A stretch of 64,000 nucleotides of DNA from Vibrio sp. PID17_43 (GTDB lineage Bacteria; Pseudomonadota; Gammaproteobacteria; Enterobacterales; Vibrionaceae): NCBI RefSeq assembly GCF_002608565.1, contig NZ_LIXM01000001.1, positions 62,001-126,000 on the forward strand, given 5' to 3'. Position numbers and translations under genes: made by a program. The stretch's first letter is position 1; each line of letters opens with the position of its first letter. The notes under the pieces are model-generated. The model did no database searches and was not told the origin of the DNA. It was given only the letters and a program-made list of their open reading frames with translations. Shown in pieces: positions 25,198 to 35,215 of this stretch.

Positions 25198-27644
25198 TGT
25201 CATCGAGCGAATCCACATCCCCTAAGCGTGGGGGCCAAACAAAGTGCTCCCCCAATCAAAGCTTAATTCGTTGGAGTTGGGGCGAAATCCGTCAAGGAAA
25301 TCTTTGGCCTATCATTATCGCATTGGTCTTGGTCATCGCTAGCATTTTTGCGCTTTCTGCACTGGCTGAACGTATGGAGCAAGTCATCGTTAAGCAGGGG
25401 AAGGATGCTCTCACGGCCGACGCCGTATTTGTGTCTGCCAATCCGATTCCAGCCCCCTTGTTAGAGTCTACTGCTGAACTAGAGCGTTCATTGATGATCC
25501 GCTTCGCGTCGATGGCATTTAGCGAAAGTGGTATGCAGCTAATTTCGGTTCGAGCAGTGGATGAAGCGTACCCACTGATGGGCGATTTGGTTCTAGGCAA
25601 TGAAACTGCTGGGCACGTGAAACCACAGCAATTGTGGCTTGATGAACGAATTATGGCGCAATTGGAAGTAGACGTTGGTGACACTGTCACGATTGGCGAT
25701 GCTGACTTTACAGTGTCAGGTGCGGTACTGATGGAACCAGGGCTCAGCTTTAATCCTTTCCAACAAATGCCTTCGGCTTATATTCACAAGAGTGATGTGG
25801 AAAAGACCGGAGCAATCCAAGTTGGTAGTCGAGTACAATATCGGCTGTTCTTAAAGGTTGACGACCCAACGTTGGCCCAATTGCAGGACAACATAGAACT
25901 GACTCCAAGTGATCGTTGGCGCACACAAGATACCGCCAGTCGCAGTAATGAAGTCTTTGAACGCACTATTCAGTACCTTTCTTTGACCGTTGCGATTGTC
26001 ATCATTATGGCGGCAACAACCTTGGTATTAACCTGTCAAAGTTACGTTAGCAGCCGTACTCAAACGATAGCGATGCTGAAAAGCCTCGGTGCAAGCCGGC
26101 GCTGGATAGAGAAATGGCTGTTCATTCAAGTCACGATATTATTGTTAAGTGGGAGTCTTACCGGCTTGTTGCTTGGCAGTGGCTTGGAGTTCTTACTTAG
26201 AATTCCACTTAAAGATTTGCTGCCTAATCCGCTGCCAGGTTACGGCGTCACCCCGCTTTTGGTGGCGGTCGCCTCTGCGGTATTAATTACCGTGCCTGCA
26301 CTTGGGATTCCTTTACTTGGATTGATAAAAACGCCTGCAATAGAAGTCCTTCAGCAGGGGGGGAGCCAACGTTCTTGGAAACGGATGCTTTTGATACTCG
26401 TCCCCTTAGTGCCGTTACTGTTGCTATATGCTAACAACACGTTAGTCTGGATAGTTCTTGGTGGAATTGCCGTGCTTTTTGTTGTTTTGGCTGCAGTGAG
26501 TGTCGCATTGACGAAATTATTTGCTGGAGTGTCTAATCACCCAGCACTAAACCTTGCGCTTAGTCGAATCAACCGTACTCCTGTGACGAGCGGTTTACAG
26601 TTTGGTGCGCTTGCGCTTTCGTTAATGTTATTGTCCATCATTTGGCTCGTTCGTAGCGATATTTTGGCCGACTGGTCGAGAACACTTCCTGCTGATGCGC
26701 CTAACGTGTTTGCACTGAACATTGGGGATTACGAGCTTGGTAGCTATTTGGAAACGTTAGACAAAAATAATGTAATACGTTCCCAAGCTTATCCAATCAT
26801 TCGAGGCCGCTTGACTGAAATAAATGGCGATAACGTGAAAGAGATAGACTATGGAGGTCAAGGCTCTGACGCGATTCGTCGAGAGTTGAATCTAACTTGG
26901 GGTGATAAACTCCCAGAGTACAACGATGTGATTTCCGGTACGTGGACAAATCAAGCCAGTGTCTCTGTAGAAGCTGAGGTGGCCCAAGATTTAGGCATTG
27001 AACTCGGTGATCGCTTAACGTTTGTCATTAATAGCCAAACCTTTGAGGCGAAGGTTGATACGATCCGCCATGTAGAGTGGCGAGATATGAAGCCGAACTT
27101 CTATTTCATTTTCTCAAAGGACGTGATGGCGAGTTTACCTGGCTCATATCTCATCAGTTATCGTATTAATGAAGACAATCAAACCTTACTGACTTCTATG
27201 GCTCGATCTCATCCGACGGTGTCGATATTAGATATACGAACGATGGGGGAAAAAATTCAGGCCTTGATTCAACAAATTGTGTCTGCAATTACCATTTTAG
27301 CTTTATTAGGGGTGGCTGCAGGCCTCCTGCTCATCTTTACTTTATTGCATTTGAGCTTATCTCAGCGACAACAGGAGATTCGACTGTACCGAACATTGGG
27401 AGCAAGTAAGAAGCGTATCAATACAACGCTGTGGGTGGAATACGGTATCATGGCTTTAGTTGCAAGTGGCGTTGCTGTGATTGCAGCCGAAACCTGTGTG
27501 GCTGCAGTGATGCACTATGGCTTTGATCTTAATGCACAGATTCACCCTGAATTGTGGATAGCTTTGCCTTTGGCTACCTTCGTTGTATTGGCTCTGGTTG
27601 TTATGAGTTTAATAAAAAGATTGCTAACGCCGGTAAGCACTTAA
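25188..27644 (+). CDS. ybbP: YbbP-type ABC transporter permease (FtsX/MacB-like)
   Basis: 818 residues with the double FtsX architecture: a membrane segment near residues 35-55 and a soluble periplasmic-type domain, then two clusters of helices, each ending in the FtsX motif with a charged coupling element (IAMLKSLGASRRWIEKW near residue 290 and IRLYRTLGASKKRIN near residue 735). About ten membrane helices in all. AGGAGGAA lies six bases before the ATG. Partner of the YbbA ATPase; role in the envelope inferred. Confidence 0.9.
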   Translation: MSIVSSSESTSPKRGGQTKCSPNQSLIRWSWGEIRQGNLWPIIIALVLVIASIFALSALAERMEQVIVKQGKDALTADAVFVSANPIPAPLLESTAELERSLMIRFASMAFSESGMQLISVRAVDEAYPLMGDLVLGNETAGHVKPQQLWLDERIMAQLEVDVGDTVTIGDADFTVSGAVLMEPGLSFNPFQQMPSAYIHKSDVEKTGAIQVGSRVQYRLFLKVDDPTLAQLQDNIELTPSDRWRTQDTASRSNEVFERTIQYLSLTVAIVIIMAATTLVLTCQSYVSSRTQTIAMLKSLGASRRWIEKWLFIQVTILLLSGSLTGLLLGSGLEFLLRIPLKDLLPNPLPGYGVTPLLVAVASAVLITVPALGIPLLGLIKTPAIEVLQQGGSQRSWKRMLLILVPLVPLLLLYANNTLVWIVLGGIAVLFVVLAAVSVALTKLFAGVSNHPALNLALSRINRTPVTSGLQFGALALSLMLLSIIWLVRSDILADWSRTLPADAPNVFALNIGDYELGSYLETLDKNNVIRSQAYPIIRGRLTEINGDNVKEIDYGGQGSDAIRRELNLTWGDKLPEYNDVISGTWTNQASVSVEAEVAQDLGIELGDRLTFVINSQTFEAKVDTIRHVEWRDMKPNFYFIFSKDVMASLPGSYLISYRINEDNQTLLTSMARSHPTVSILDIRTMGEKIQALIQQIVSAITILALLGVAAGLLLIFTLLHLSLSQRQQEIRLYRTLGASKKRINTTLWVEYGIMALVASGVAVIAAETCVAAVMHYGFDLNAQIHPELWIALPLATFVVLALVVMSLIKRLLTPVST

Positions 27645-28042
27645 TTCATCGTCGGTTAGAAATTCAACAAGCACGTCACGACGATTTTATTCCAGTTATC
27701 CACAAAAACAGTGGATAACTTTTGGGATAACTAAAATGGCTAAAATGGGGTGCGTTTCCGGAGGCTTTATTCCATGTGGCATGGCGCAAATTTGTTATTC
27801 ACATTAGAGTAAAAATTCGTTTTCCCAATCGTCTCGTCAAGTATTTTTTTCGAATTATTTTGCTCTTGAATGCAATTTTATGCGTACATTTATTGCAAAC
27901 GCAAACCCATGAAGTTTTTGGGATTTTAATCACTCCCAATCCCGAGTAGAATCCACGATTATGACTCGATCATTCCCGTAGAATTACGTCTCTTTGGATG
28001 AGCAGGGAATGACCCATCTCCTTAAATATTGTCAGTGAAGCC
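27645..28042. other. 398-bp spacer with hairpin and several dyads
   Basis: Besides the hairpin at 27694-27724, the spacer has CTAAAATGG in tandem (27731-27748), GGGATT paired with AATCCC (27920-27946 region) and CATTCCC paired with GGGAATG (27973-28011 region), which could form a structured leader for the oxidoreductase gene. I do not recognise a known riboswitch. Confidence 0.4.
27694..27724 (+). terminator. hairpin after ybbP containing a DnaA-box sequence
   Basis: AGTTATCCAC-aaaaaca-GTGGATAACT followed by TTT. The 10-bp perfect stem makes a plausible but weak terminator (short T-run). The left arm contains TTATCCACA (27696-27704), a consensus DnaA box; the right arm gives the one-mismatch copy TTATCCACT on the other strand. 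Confidence 0.45.
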
Positions 28043-29476
28043 ATGAAGTCTGAGTTTCCAAATTGTAAACATAATCACATCGCCGTTGTAGGGGGGGGGG
28101 TTGCAGGTGCAACCGCAGCCATTCACTTTGCAGAGCTAGGCTTTCAAGTATCCGTAATCGAAAAAGGCGTGTCGTTAGTTAATGGTCCTCCCATCTGCCA
28201 TCTACATGCTGGTGGCAACTTGTATCGTGAAATCTCCGAGCAGCAGTGTTTAGATTTACTCAATCAATCTATTGATACGATTCGGTTATATCCGCATTCA
28301 TTAAACATTCGACCAACGGTCATTGCGGTGCCGCATTCAGATGGTGGTGATCCTGAAGCACTGATTCCTCGTCTCAAAAGTATCAAGAGCGCTTACCAGG
28401 CCCTCGTATTAAAAGATAAAGCTAACCAAGTACTTGGTGAGCCAGAGCAATATTATAAGCTTTACTCGAAAGATGATTTGATGGAGTTGGCGAAGCGAAC
28501 TCAACCAGAGAGCCCTAACAGCTTAGACGAATGGTGCATACCATTTGCACAGCACGCTAATCTGGACGCGTTGAAATACCCGGTTGTCGTTGTTCAGGAG
28601 TATGGTTGGAGTGTATTTCGTTTAGCTGCAATAGCCAATTTGACTTTAGCGCAACTACCAAATGTACAGGTATACACTGAAGCAGAGCTGAAACATACCG
28701 ATTGGCAAGGCAAACACTGGGAATTAATGTTTGATAATAAAGGCGTTGAACAAACAATTTGTTGTGATTATTTAGTGAATGCCTGTGGCTTTGAAACGGG
28801 GACCGTTGATAACTCGATTGGTGCAAAACGAGATCGATTGGTCGAATTCAAAGCTGCATACGTCACCCAATGGCATGATTGTACCCAACAATGGCCAGAA
28901 GTAATTTTCCATGGCCCCCGAGGCACTGATAAAGGGATGGCGCAGCTAACGCCCTATGGAGACGGTTATTTTCAGTTACATGGTATGACCAAAGGCATTA
29001 CTTTGTTTGAGGACGGTTTAGTCGGTAGTACGGGTGAGTCAGCGCAACCGGCTTTGCCAACTCGATTACTGACTAAGATCCGTCAAGGTTGGCGAGAAGA
29101 GATCTTGGAAGAAAGAACCGATAACGCTATCCAACATATGTCTCAATTTGTTCCGGGTTATCAAACGGCCGTAAAGGGAGGCAAAGCGTTGTTTGGCGCA
29201 CAACAAATTCCTGGTACTGACCCCGTGTTAAGGGCGGCAGATGTGACCTTTGAAGACAATCATTACGCTCGTATTGAAGTGGTGAAAGCGTCCTCAACGC
29301 TACTTGCAGCGCAAAAAATTGCTCAGCGTTGGTTTGATATTGAACCTAGTGTACATATTGAAAGGCAGCACCCGATTGCGGTTCATTGGAGCGCAAAGGA
29401 AGTTGAGGAGTTCGCGATTACGTTAACTCAACAGCGAGGTTACCCGAAGGCGCTGGCTGAACGCTACGGAATGTAG
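28043..29476 (+). CDS. FAD-dependent oxidoreductase (DAO-like) with poly-G tract
   Basis: 477 residues. The N-terminal Rossmann motif HIAVVGGGVAGATAAI binds FAD; a later block (DYLVNACGFETG) matches the second FAD-contact region of the DAO/glutathione-reductase-like fold. The glycine-rich loop is written with a run of ten G (28091-28100, GGG GGG GGG GTT). Substrate unknown. It is convergent with the pxpABC operon, 23 bp away, which hints at but does not prove an amino-acid-related substrate. The start has weak upstream GTGAAGCC; I see no better ATG. It ends with a helical tail. Confidence 0.8.
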   Translation: MKSEFPNCKHNHIAVVGGGVAGATAAIHFAELGFQVSVIEKGVSLVNGPPICHLHAGGNLYREISEQQCLDLLNQSIDTIRLYPHSLNIRPTVIAVPHSDGGDPEALIPRLKSIKSAYQALVLKDKANQVLGEPEQYYKLYSKDDLMELAKRTQPESPNSLDEWCIPFAQHANLDALKYPVVVVQEYGWSVFRLAAIANLTLAQLPNVQVYTEAELKHTDWQGKHWELMFDNKGVEQTICCDYLVNACGFETGTVDNSIGAKRDRLVEFKAAYVTQWHDCTQQWPEVIFHGPRGTDKGMAQLTPYGDGYFQLHGMTKGITLFEDGLVGSTGESAQPALPTRLLTKIRQGWREEILEERTDNAIQHMSQFVPGYQTAVKGGKALFGAQQIPGTDPVLRAADVTFEDNHYARIEVVKASSTLLAAQKIAQRWFDIEPSVHIERQHPIAVHWSAKEVEEFAITLTQQRGYPKALAERYGM

Positions 29477-29499
29477 TATTCAACCTACAGAGGCGGGGC

Positions 29500-30435
29500 T
29501 CAGTAGCCAAAAAACTGAGCCCATTGGCACCACACGTCTTGCAAGCCTTCTCTATCCCCTTTGATAAAGCTTACCATTTGGCCAGGCTTTGCCTGCGCTA
29601 GCCTTGGTAAATCGATCCTTGCGACGCACCCCAGCTTAGGGTAGCCGCCGATAGTCTGGTGATCATTGAGTAAGATGATGGGGTTTCCATCACTAGGTAG
29701 CTGTATTGAACCAAGTGCTATGCCTTCTGATAACATCCTCTCATAGGGAGGCACTACCGACGGACCTTTAAGCCGATATCCCATGCGATCCGAGTTTGAG
29801 GAAATGGTAAATGAGCCATCATAAAACGCCTGCTTAGCCTCTTGAGAAAAATCGTCACACTGGTAACTTTCAATGACCCGCAGTTTCATTGGTAAGTTGT
29901 AATCCGGCTTAAAACGAAATGTCATTTGCCTTGGTTTGGTTGTCGGCAGCGAGTGAGAGGCAAAAGGCAACACATCACCTGTTTTCAATGCACTGCCTTT
30001 TTGATCTAATCCTCCTAGCGATTCTCGTGCAACCGTTGCGGTACTTCCCAAATGCTTTGTAACGTGAAACCCGCCTCTTACGGCGAGGTAGGCGCGCAAG
30101 CCATTTTTAGCGAGACCAAAACGCAGCGTTTGGCCTTGTCTCAAACAAAAATCAGACCAGTTTGGAATAGGGGTGTCATCTATCGTGGCATTCAAATCAC
30201 CGCCGCATATGGCGAGATGGCAATCTTCAAGCGCCTTAAAACTCGCGTTACCTAGAGTAATCTCAATGACCGAGCAGTTTACAGGGTTATTTAATAAGTG
30301 ATTAGACCAACTGTATGCATAGTCATCGACTGGGCCGCCTTGCGTTATACCAATATGTGCAAGACCGAAGCGTCCAAAATCTTGGATTAAAGATAATGTA
30401 CCCGGTTTTTCAACCAATAGTGCCGGCTGGCTCAT
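29500..30435 (-). CDS. pxpC: 5-oxoprolinase subunit PxpC
   Basis: 311-residue biotin-dependent carboxyltransferase-like protein (KipA/PxpC): LIQDFGRFGLAHIGITQGGPVDD at the N-terminus and SDRMGYRLKGP and GYPKLGCVARIDL further on. With PxpA and PxpB it forms the ATP-dependent prokaryotic 5-oxoprolinase that opens 5-oxoproline to glutamate. Its ATG overlaps the pxpB stop by four bases, so the operon is translationally coupled. Last gene of pxpABC. Confidence 0.92.
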   Translation of the reverse strand: MSQPALLVEKPGTLSLIQDFGRFGLAHIGITQGGPVDDYAYSWSNHLLNNPVNCSVIEITLGNASFKALEDCHLAICGGDLNATIDDTPIPNWSDFCLRQGQTLRFGLAKNGLRAYLAVRGGFHVTKHLGSTATVARESLGGLDQKGSALKTGDVLPFASHSLPTTKPRQMTFRFKPDYNLPMKLRVIESYQCDDFSQEAKQAFYDGSFTISSNSDRMGYRLKGPSVVPPYERMLSEGIALGSIQLPSDGNPIILLNDHQTIGGYPKLGCVARIDLPRLAQAKPGQMVSFIKGDREGLQDVWCQWAQFFGY

Positions 30436-31115
30436 AATTTTCCTCCCAAATGAATAAATTCTTGCCTCGATATTGGCCTAAATGTGACGTTGTCACCAAC
30501 CTCAAAAGGGATGAATGGCGGGCAATCAGAAAATAGATTCATTGGGCTACGACCAATAATGTTCCATCCGCCAGGACTGTCTGACGGATAAACTGCGGTT
30601 TTAGAATCCGCGATGCCAACGCTACCGGCGGGTAAATGTGTTCTTGGCGTTTTTAACCTTGGCATATGCAGTTCGTTGATAACATCGGATAGATAAGCGA
30701 AGCCCGGTGAAAAACCAATTGCAGACACGGTATAAACGGGCTTTGTATGGGCTTCAATCAATGCTTCAAGTGATAGGCCTTTACTTATAAAACGATTTAG
30801 GTCCAGTGCGGTTTGTTCAGAATAATAGACCGGTATAGAAATCGTATTGGGCTGTTTATTATCCAAAGATTGGACATTGAACTCATTAAGCATGTGCTGG
30901 AGTTGATTTAAAAGATGGGATTCTTGAATTCTAAAAGGCAGATAGTCAATCAATATGGTCCGATACGAAGGGACCACATTCATAATAATGGCACTGAATT
31001 TTTCGACGATTTGGTGGGCTACTTCACCCACATGCTCGACGGATACACTGCTATCAAAACGAATCAATATATTACATTCCGATATTGGTGAGATAAAAAA
31101 CAGCCCTTGTTTCAT
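30432..31115 (-). CDS. pxpB: 5-oxoprolinase subunit PxpB
   Basis: 227 residues of the KipI/PxpB family: IRFDSSVSVEHVGEVAHQIV-type N-terminus, GFSPGFAYLSDV and PRLKTPRTHLPAGSVGIADS, then YPSDSPGGWNIIGRSP, all diagnostic. Works with PxpC as the ATP-using half of 5-oxoprolinase. Start shares one base with the pxpA stop. Confidence 0.93.
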   Translation of the reverse strand: MKQGLFFISPISECNILIRFDSSVSVEHVGEVAHQIVEKFSAIIMNVVPSYRTILIDYLPFRIQESHLLNQLQHMLNEFNVQSLDNKQPNTISIPVYYSEQTALDLNRFISKGLSLEALIEAHTKPVYTVSAIGFSPGFAYLSDVINELHMPRLKTPRTHLPAGSVGIADSKTAVYPSDSPGGWNIIGRSPMNLFSDCPPFIPFEVGDNVTFRPISRQEFIHLGGKL

Positions 31116-31870
31116 TAACTTCCTCCAGTATAGAGACTCTGGCGAATCTTTTGGATTAACGCGATGGATTCTTCGTTATCCCCATGAACACAAATCGTAT
31201 CGGCCTCAAGCAATATATAACGGCCAGAGGTCGTTTTAACTCTTCCTGAACCAGCTAACATTTTCACTTGCTCAAGTATCGCATGCTCACTGTTAAGAAC
31301 AGCATTTGGGTGCGTGCGTGGTGTTAGCATTCCATCATCTTGATACAAGCGGTCAGCAAATGCCTCGAACAGAAGAGGGACATCAAAATCGTCTGCAATC
31401 TCTAAGTATCTCTCATTTTCTTGTGAGGCAAGAATCATCAATGGCACTTTAAATTGTGCCGCAGCCTTAACGACCGCGAGGAGCACTTTATCATTTGCCA
31501 TCATGTCGTTGTATAGCGCGCCATGAGGTTTGATGTAACTAATATCGGTGTATTGAGCACGGCACAAAGCTTGTAGAGCCCCAACTTGGTAAATGATCAT
31601 ATTAGTAATTTCATCATTATTCAGATTGAGACTGCGTCGCCCAAAACCTTGCAGATCTGGGTAGCCGGGATGTGCGCCGATATCGACGTCGAACTGATTC
31701 GCCAAAGCAATCGTGTTATGCATGACATTAGGATCAGAGGCATGAAAACCACAGGCAATATTGGCCATATCGACATGAGGCATGACGTTCTCATCAGCTC
31801 CCATAGTCCAGCTGCCAAAACTTTCGCCCATATCGCAATTTAGTGTGAGTTGCTGTTTATTCAATGTCAT
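31115..31870 (-). CDS. pxpA: 5-oxoprolinase subunit PxpA (LamB/YcsF family)
   Basis: 251 residues. LNCDMGESFGSWTMGADENV near the N-terminus, ANIACGFHASDPNVM, DIGAHPGYPDLQGFGRR and YIKPHGALYN are the signature blocks of the LamB/YcsF family. First gene of the pxpABC operon that recycles 5-oxoproline formed from N-terminal glutamine and glutamate. The ribosome binding site is poor (TTAAGCG). Confidence 0.93.
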   Translation of the reverse strand: MTLNKQQLTLNCDMGESFGSWTMGADENVMPHVDMANIACGFHASDPNVMHNTIALANQFDVDIGAHPGYPDLQGFGRRSLNLNNDEITNMIIYQVGALQALCRAQYTDISYIKPHGALYNDMMANDKVLLAVVKAAAQFKVPLMILASQENERYLEIADDFDVPLLFEAFADRLYQDDGMLTPRTHPNAVLNSEHAILEQVKMLAGSGRVKTTSGRYILLEADTICVHGDNEESIALIQKIRQSLYTGGS

Positions 31871-32131
31871 ACGCTTAATTATTGGTTAAAAATGCAGGAA
31901 AAATGGTTTGTATTCCGTGACAAAGTTCGCTGTTTGTGAAGATGGGTTCTAATTTTCAGTCTGCACATTGATATCAACCTAATTATCCAATAATTCATAC
32001 GGTAACACACTAATTTCTGGGAATTTTAGCTTCATTTCGTATCATGTCATGTTAATCTATTGGCTTATTAGTGCGATAGTTTGCATAACAATTCTTATGT
32101 GGGTTTAATTGTTTTTGCAACAGGAATATAT

Positions 32132-34078
32132 ATGTCATTACGAGCAAAGCTAATATGGCCAATTCTTATATCCATTGCGGCCATCTTTGTTACAACACAC
32201 GCTTATACGTTAAACATCGCTTACCAGTCTGCAAAGAAGGAAATGTCTGAGCAGACGAAACTACTCATTAGTGATGTTTCACACTCAATTAAAGCTGCGC
32301 TAGCCGAAAAGAACAAGCAACAAGTCTATTCGCTATTGGTCGGTCTGTTGAATGATCCCAACGTATCGCTCGTTAAGTTATATGATCAACATGATCAGCC
32401 TTTTGCCATTTTCGATCTCAACGGGGCATTTCCTCCAGCGCACAACATTCGTGACATCAGCCGCTTCGACACGCTTCTTAACGCATTATCAGCTCGTTAC
32501 CTCAATATTTATGAACCTATCGTGTATCAAGGGCAGCGGATAGGGACCGTGCGTATCACTTTGTCTGATCACTCAATCTTAGATCTAAAAGATTCGATTG
32601 TTCAAAATGGCGAGCTGTTTTTGATCATATTGATCGTTGTCGTCGTTCTATTTTACATCACCATAGAAAGAAAAGTCCTACGCCCACTTGTGGCGCTTGA
32701 CCGTGCAATGCAAGATTTTGCTGATGGACATCATATGCGTGGTCCAAAGGAACGGGGTTCGAAAGATGAAGTTGGGCGATTGATTGCGTCGTTCAATACC
32801 ATGACAAATTGCCGCCAAATGAGAGAAACGCAACTTCAAAAACGATTAGATGCATTAGAACAACAGAAAACATTTTCTGACGCGGTGATTGATGCCGTTC
32901 AATATGCATTGATTGTGACCGACAATGAAGGGCGAATCGTCCACTGCAATGTCGCCACACATACCATATTTAAGATAAGCGCTCATAATCTAACCAAATA
33001 CAATATCAGCGATTTAATCAAAATTAAAACGGCGATCAAATTGAACCAAATTTTGGCACACGGTTTAGAGTACGATGACGTTCCGATTCAAAGTGAGAAA
33101 AAAGAACAGCAATTGAGCTTAACGAGCCGTCGGTTAACCGATCACGGTTATTTGCTTTTTGCTATTCAAGACATCACGGAAATTGAAGAGGCAATAAATC
33201 GTGAGCGTGTAGCAGGACGAGTGTTTGAGAATAGCCAAGATGGTCTCGTCGTTCTTAACGGTCAAGGGATAATCACAATGGTGAATCCGGCCGTAACCCG
33301 GTTTGTCGGACTTGATGCGGAACAGTTAATTGGTCAGCCGTTTCTTAAGTCCATTCGTTGGCGTAAGCTTCACACCATGATGCCAAGCATTATTGAGTCA
33401 ATTCATAACTATGGAACCTGGCAAGGGGAAGTGATTGAAAAAGATCATAATGGCCGCTTGATCCCGATGTTCGCTAAAGTGAATCGTATCGTAAAAGGAG
33501 AAGACCCTCATGTGTATGACATGGTCATTATCTTAACCGATCTCTCTAGCGTAAAAGAAATGGAACGATTAGAACATTTAGCCCATCACGACGAACTCAC
33601 CGGGCTTGCGAACCGCTCAAAGTTTCATATTGAACTGGATAAGTTATTGCAACAATCGTCATATTTACGTGACGAGTTTACTGTACTTTATCTCGACTTA
33701 GATGGCTTTAAAGGCATTAATGATACCCATGGACATGACGCTGGCGATGAAGTACTTAGACAAGTCGCTGAACGTATGACTTCTGTCACTCGACACAATG
33801 ACCTAATTGCCCGTCTGTCTGGTGATGAGTTTGCTATGATCGTTAATCCTACAGATCAAAAAGTAGTAACTCGTGTTACAAAGAAACTGATCGCCAAGGT
33901 GTGTGAACCCATCGAATATAAAAACGAGCAGCTGAAAGTCGGGGTGAGCATTGGCGTTAAGCTTGTTGGCGTTAAAGAGCGAGATGCACTGCAAATTCTG
34001 AAGAGTGCGGATACCGCGATGTACCAAGCGAAAAAAGCAGGAAAAGGTCAAGCCATTTTTATGAGACAAGAATCATAA
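32132..34078 (+). CDS. membrane-bound PAS-PAS diguanylate cyclase
   Basis: 648 residues: membrane helix 1 (residues 7-28), a periplasmic sensor of about 130 residues, helix 2 (GELFLIILIVVVVLFYITI, about 159-180), HAMP, two PAS-like domains (about 250-370 and 375-490), then GGDEF. The active loop reads RLSGDEFAMI, a tolerated S variant of GGDEF, with an inhibitory-site motif RHND (RxxD) five residues before it, so an active, feedback-inhibited cyclase is expected. I start at 32132, which has CAGGAATA at good spacing; a longer frame from 32081 adds a hydrophobic stretch without a ribosome binding site. Confidence 0.88.
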   Translation: MSLRAKLIWPILISIAAIFVTTHAYTLNIAYQSAKKEMSEQTKLLISDVSHSIKAALAEKNKQQVYSLLVGLLNDPNVSLVKLYDQHDQPFAIFDLNGAFPPAHNIRDISRFDTLLNALSARYLNIYEPIVYQGQRIGTVRITLSDHSILDLKDSIVQNGELFLIILIVVVVLFYITIERKVLRPLVALDRAMQDFADGHHMRGPKERGSKDEVGRLIASFNTMTNCRQMRETQLQKRLDALEQQKTFSDAVIDAVQYALIVTDNEGRIVHCNVATHTIFKISAHNLTKYNISDLIKIKTAIKLNQILAHGLEYDDVPIQSEKKEQQLSLTSRRLTDHGYLLFAIQDITEIEEAINRERVAGRVFENSQDGLVVLNGQGIITMVNPAVTRFVGLDAEQLIGQPFLKSIRWRKLHTMMPSIIESIHNYGTWQGEVIEKDHNGRLIPMFAKVNRIVKGEDPHVYDMVIILTDLSSVKEMERLEHLAHHDELTGLANRSKFHIELDKLLQQSSYLRDEFTVLYLDLDGFKGINDTHGHDAGDEVLRQVAERMTSVTRHNDLIARLSGDEFAMIVNPTDQKVVTRVTKKLIAKVCEPIEYKNEQLKVGVSIGVKLVGVKERDALQILKSADTAMYQAKKAGKGQAIFMRQES

Positions 34079-34144
34079 ATGAGAGTTTAAAAATATTAGT
34101 TAAAGCTTTAGACTATTTAGATTCGCGTCAGAAGGAATAATTAA

Positions 34145-35161
34145 ATGAAAGTACTTGTTACGGGTGGTATGGGCTATATCGGCAGCCACACTTGTATTCA
34201 AATGATTGAAGCTGGCATGACGCCAGTGATTCTCGATAATTTGTACAACAGCAAAGCGAGTGTTCTAAAACGTATAGAAAAAGTCTGCGGCACAAAGCCT
34301 GAATTTATTCAAGCAGACATCCGTGATAAATCGGCACTTGTAGACGCACTAAAAAAGCATAATATTGAAGCGGTGATTCACTTTGCCGGTTTAAAAGCCG
34401 TTGGGGAGTCAGTGGCGAAACCACTAGAGTATTATGATAACAATGTAAACGGTACATTAGTTCTTGTCGATGCAATGCGCGAAGCGGGCGTTAAATCCAT
34501 AGTATTTAGTTCTTCTGCAACGGTTTATGGCGATCCTGCATCAGTTCCAATCACAGAAAACTTCCCAACCAGCGCAACAAACCCATATGGCCGAAGCAAA
34601 CTGATGGTTGAAGAGTGTCTTACCGATTTTCAAAAAGCGAACCCGGATTGGAGCATTACGCTATTACGTTACTTTAACCCAGTTGGTTCCCACCCAACTG
34701 GTGAGCTTGGTGAAGACCCACAAGGCATTCCAAATAACTTGATGCCATTTATCTCGCAAGTGGCCGTTGGTCGCCGTGAGTTCCTGTCGGTATTTGGTAG
34801 TGATTACCCAACCGTAGATGGAACAGGGGTCCGTGACTACATCCACGTAATGGATCTGTCAGATGGGCACGTCGCGGCTCTAGACAAAGTGGGTAAAAAA
34901 GCAGGCCTTCATATTTACAATCTTGGTACTGGTAACGGTTACAGCGTACTGGAAATGGTAAAAGCCTTCGAAAAAGCGTGTGGTAAAGAGGTCCCTTATC
35001 AACTGGTAGCGCGTCGACCTGGTGATATCGCAGAATGTTGGGCGGACCCTTCAAAAGCGATGAATGAGCTGGAGTGGAAAGCCGAACGTTCGCTAGACGA
35101 AATGACGAGTGATACTTGGCGTTGGCAATCCAATAACCCGCAAGGTTATCCAGACGCTTAA
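34145..35161 (+). CDS. galE: UDP-glucose 4-epimerase GalE
   Basis: 338 residues, standard GalE length. GGMGYIGSHTCIQM is the NAD-binding turn, FSSSATVYGDP carries the catalytic serine, NPYGRSKLMVEE holds the Y-x3-K pair, and SHPTGELGEDPQGIPNNL the substrate loop. It interconverts UDP-glucose and UDP-galactose for galactose use and polysaccharide synthesis. It stands alone, not in a gal operon. AGAAGGAATAA precedes the ATG and a terminator follows. Confidence 0.95.
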   Translation: MKVLVTGGMGYIGSHTCIQMIEAGMTPVILDNLYNSKASVLKRIEKVCGTKPEFIQADIRDKSALVDALKKHNIEAVIHFAGLKAVGESVAKPLEYYDNNVNGTLVLVDAMREAGVKSIVFSSSATVYGDPASVPITENFPTSATNPYGRSKLMVEECLTDFQKANPDWSITLLRYFNPVGSHPTGELGEDPQGIPNNLMPFISQVAVGRREFLSVFGSDYPTVDGTGVRDYIHVMDLSDGHVAALDKVGKKAGLHIYNLGTGNGYSVLEMVKAFEKACGKEVPYQLVARRPGDIAECWADPSKAMNELEWKAERSLDEMTSDTWRWQSNNPQGYPDA

Positions 35162-35187
35162 AATAACCCGAACTACAAATTTGCAAC

Positions 35188-35215
35188 AAAAAGGCGCTCC
35201 GATGCGCCTTTTTTG
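35188..35215 (+). terminator. terminator of galE
   Basis: AAGGCGC-tccgat-GCGCCTT stem followed by six T. Confidence 0.9.

Noticed and set aside
27736..27807. 23-residue frame after the ybbP hairpin
   Set aside because: Start lies in a tandem CTAAAATGG repeat; ribosome binding site unconvincing and composition not protein-like.
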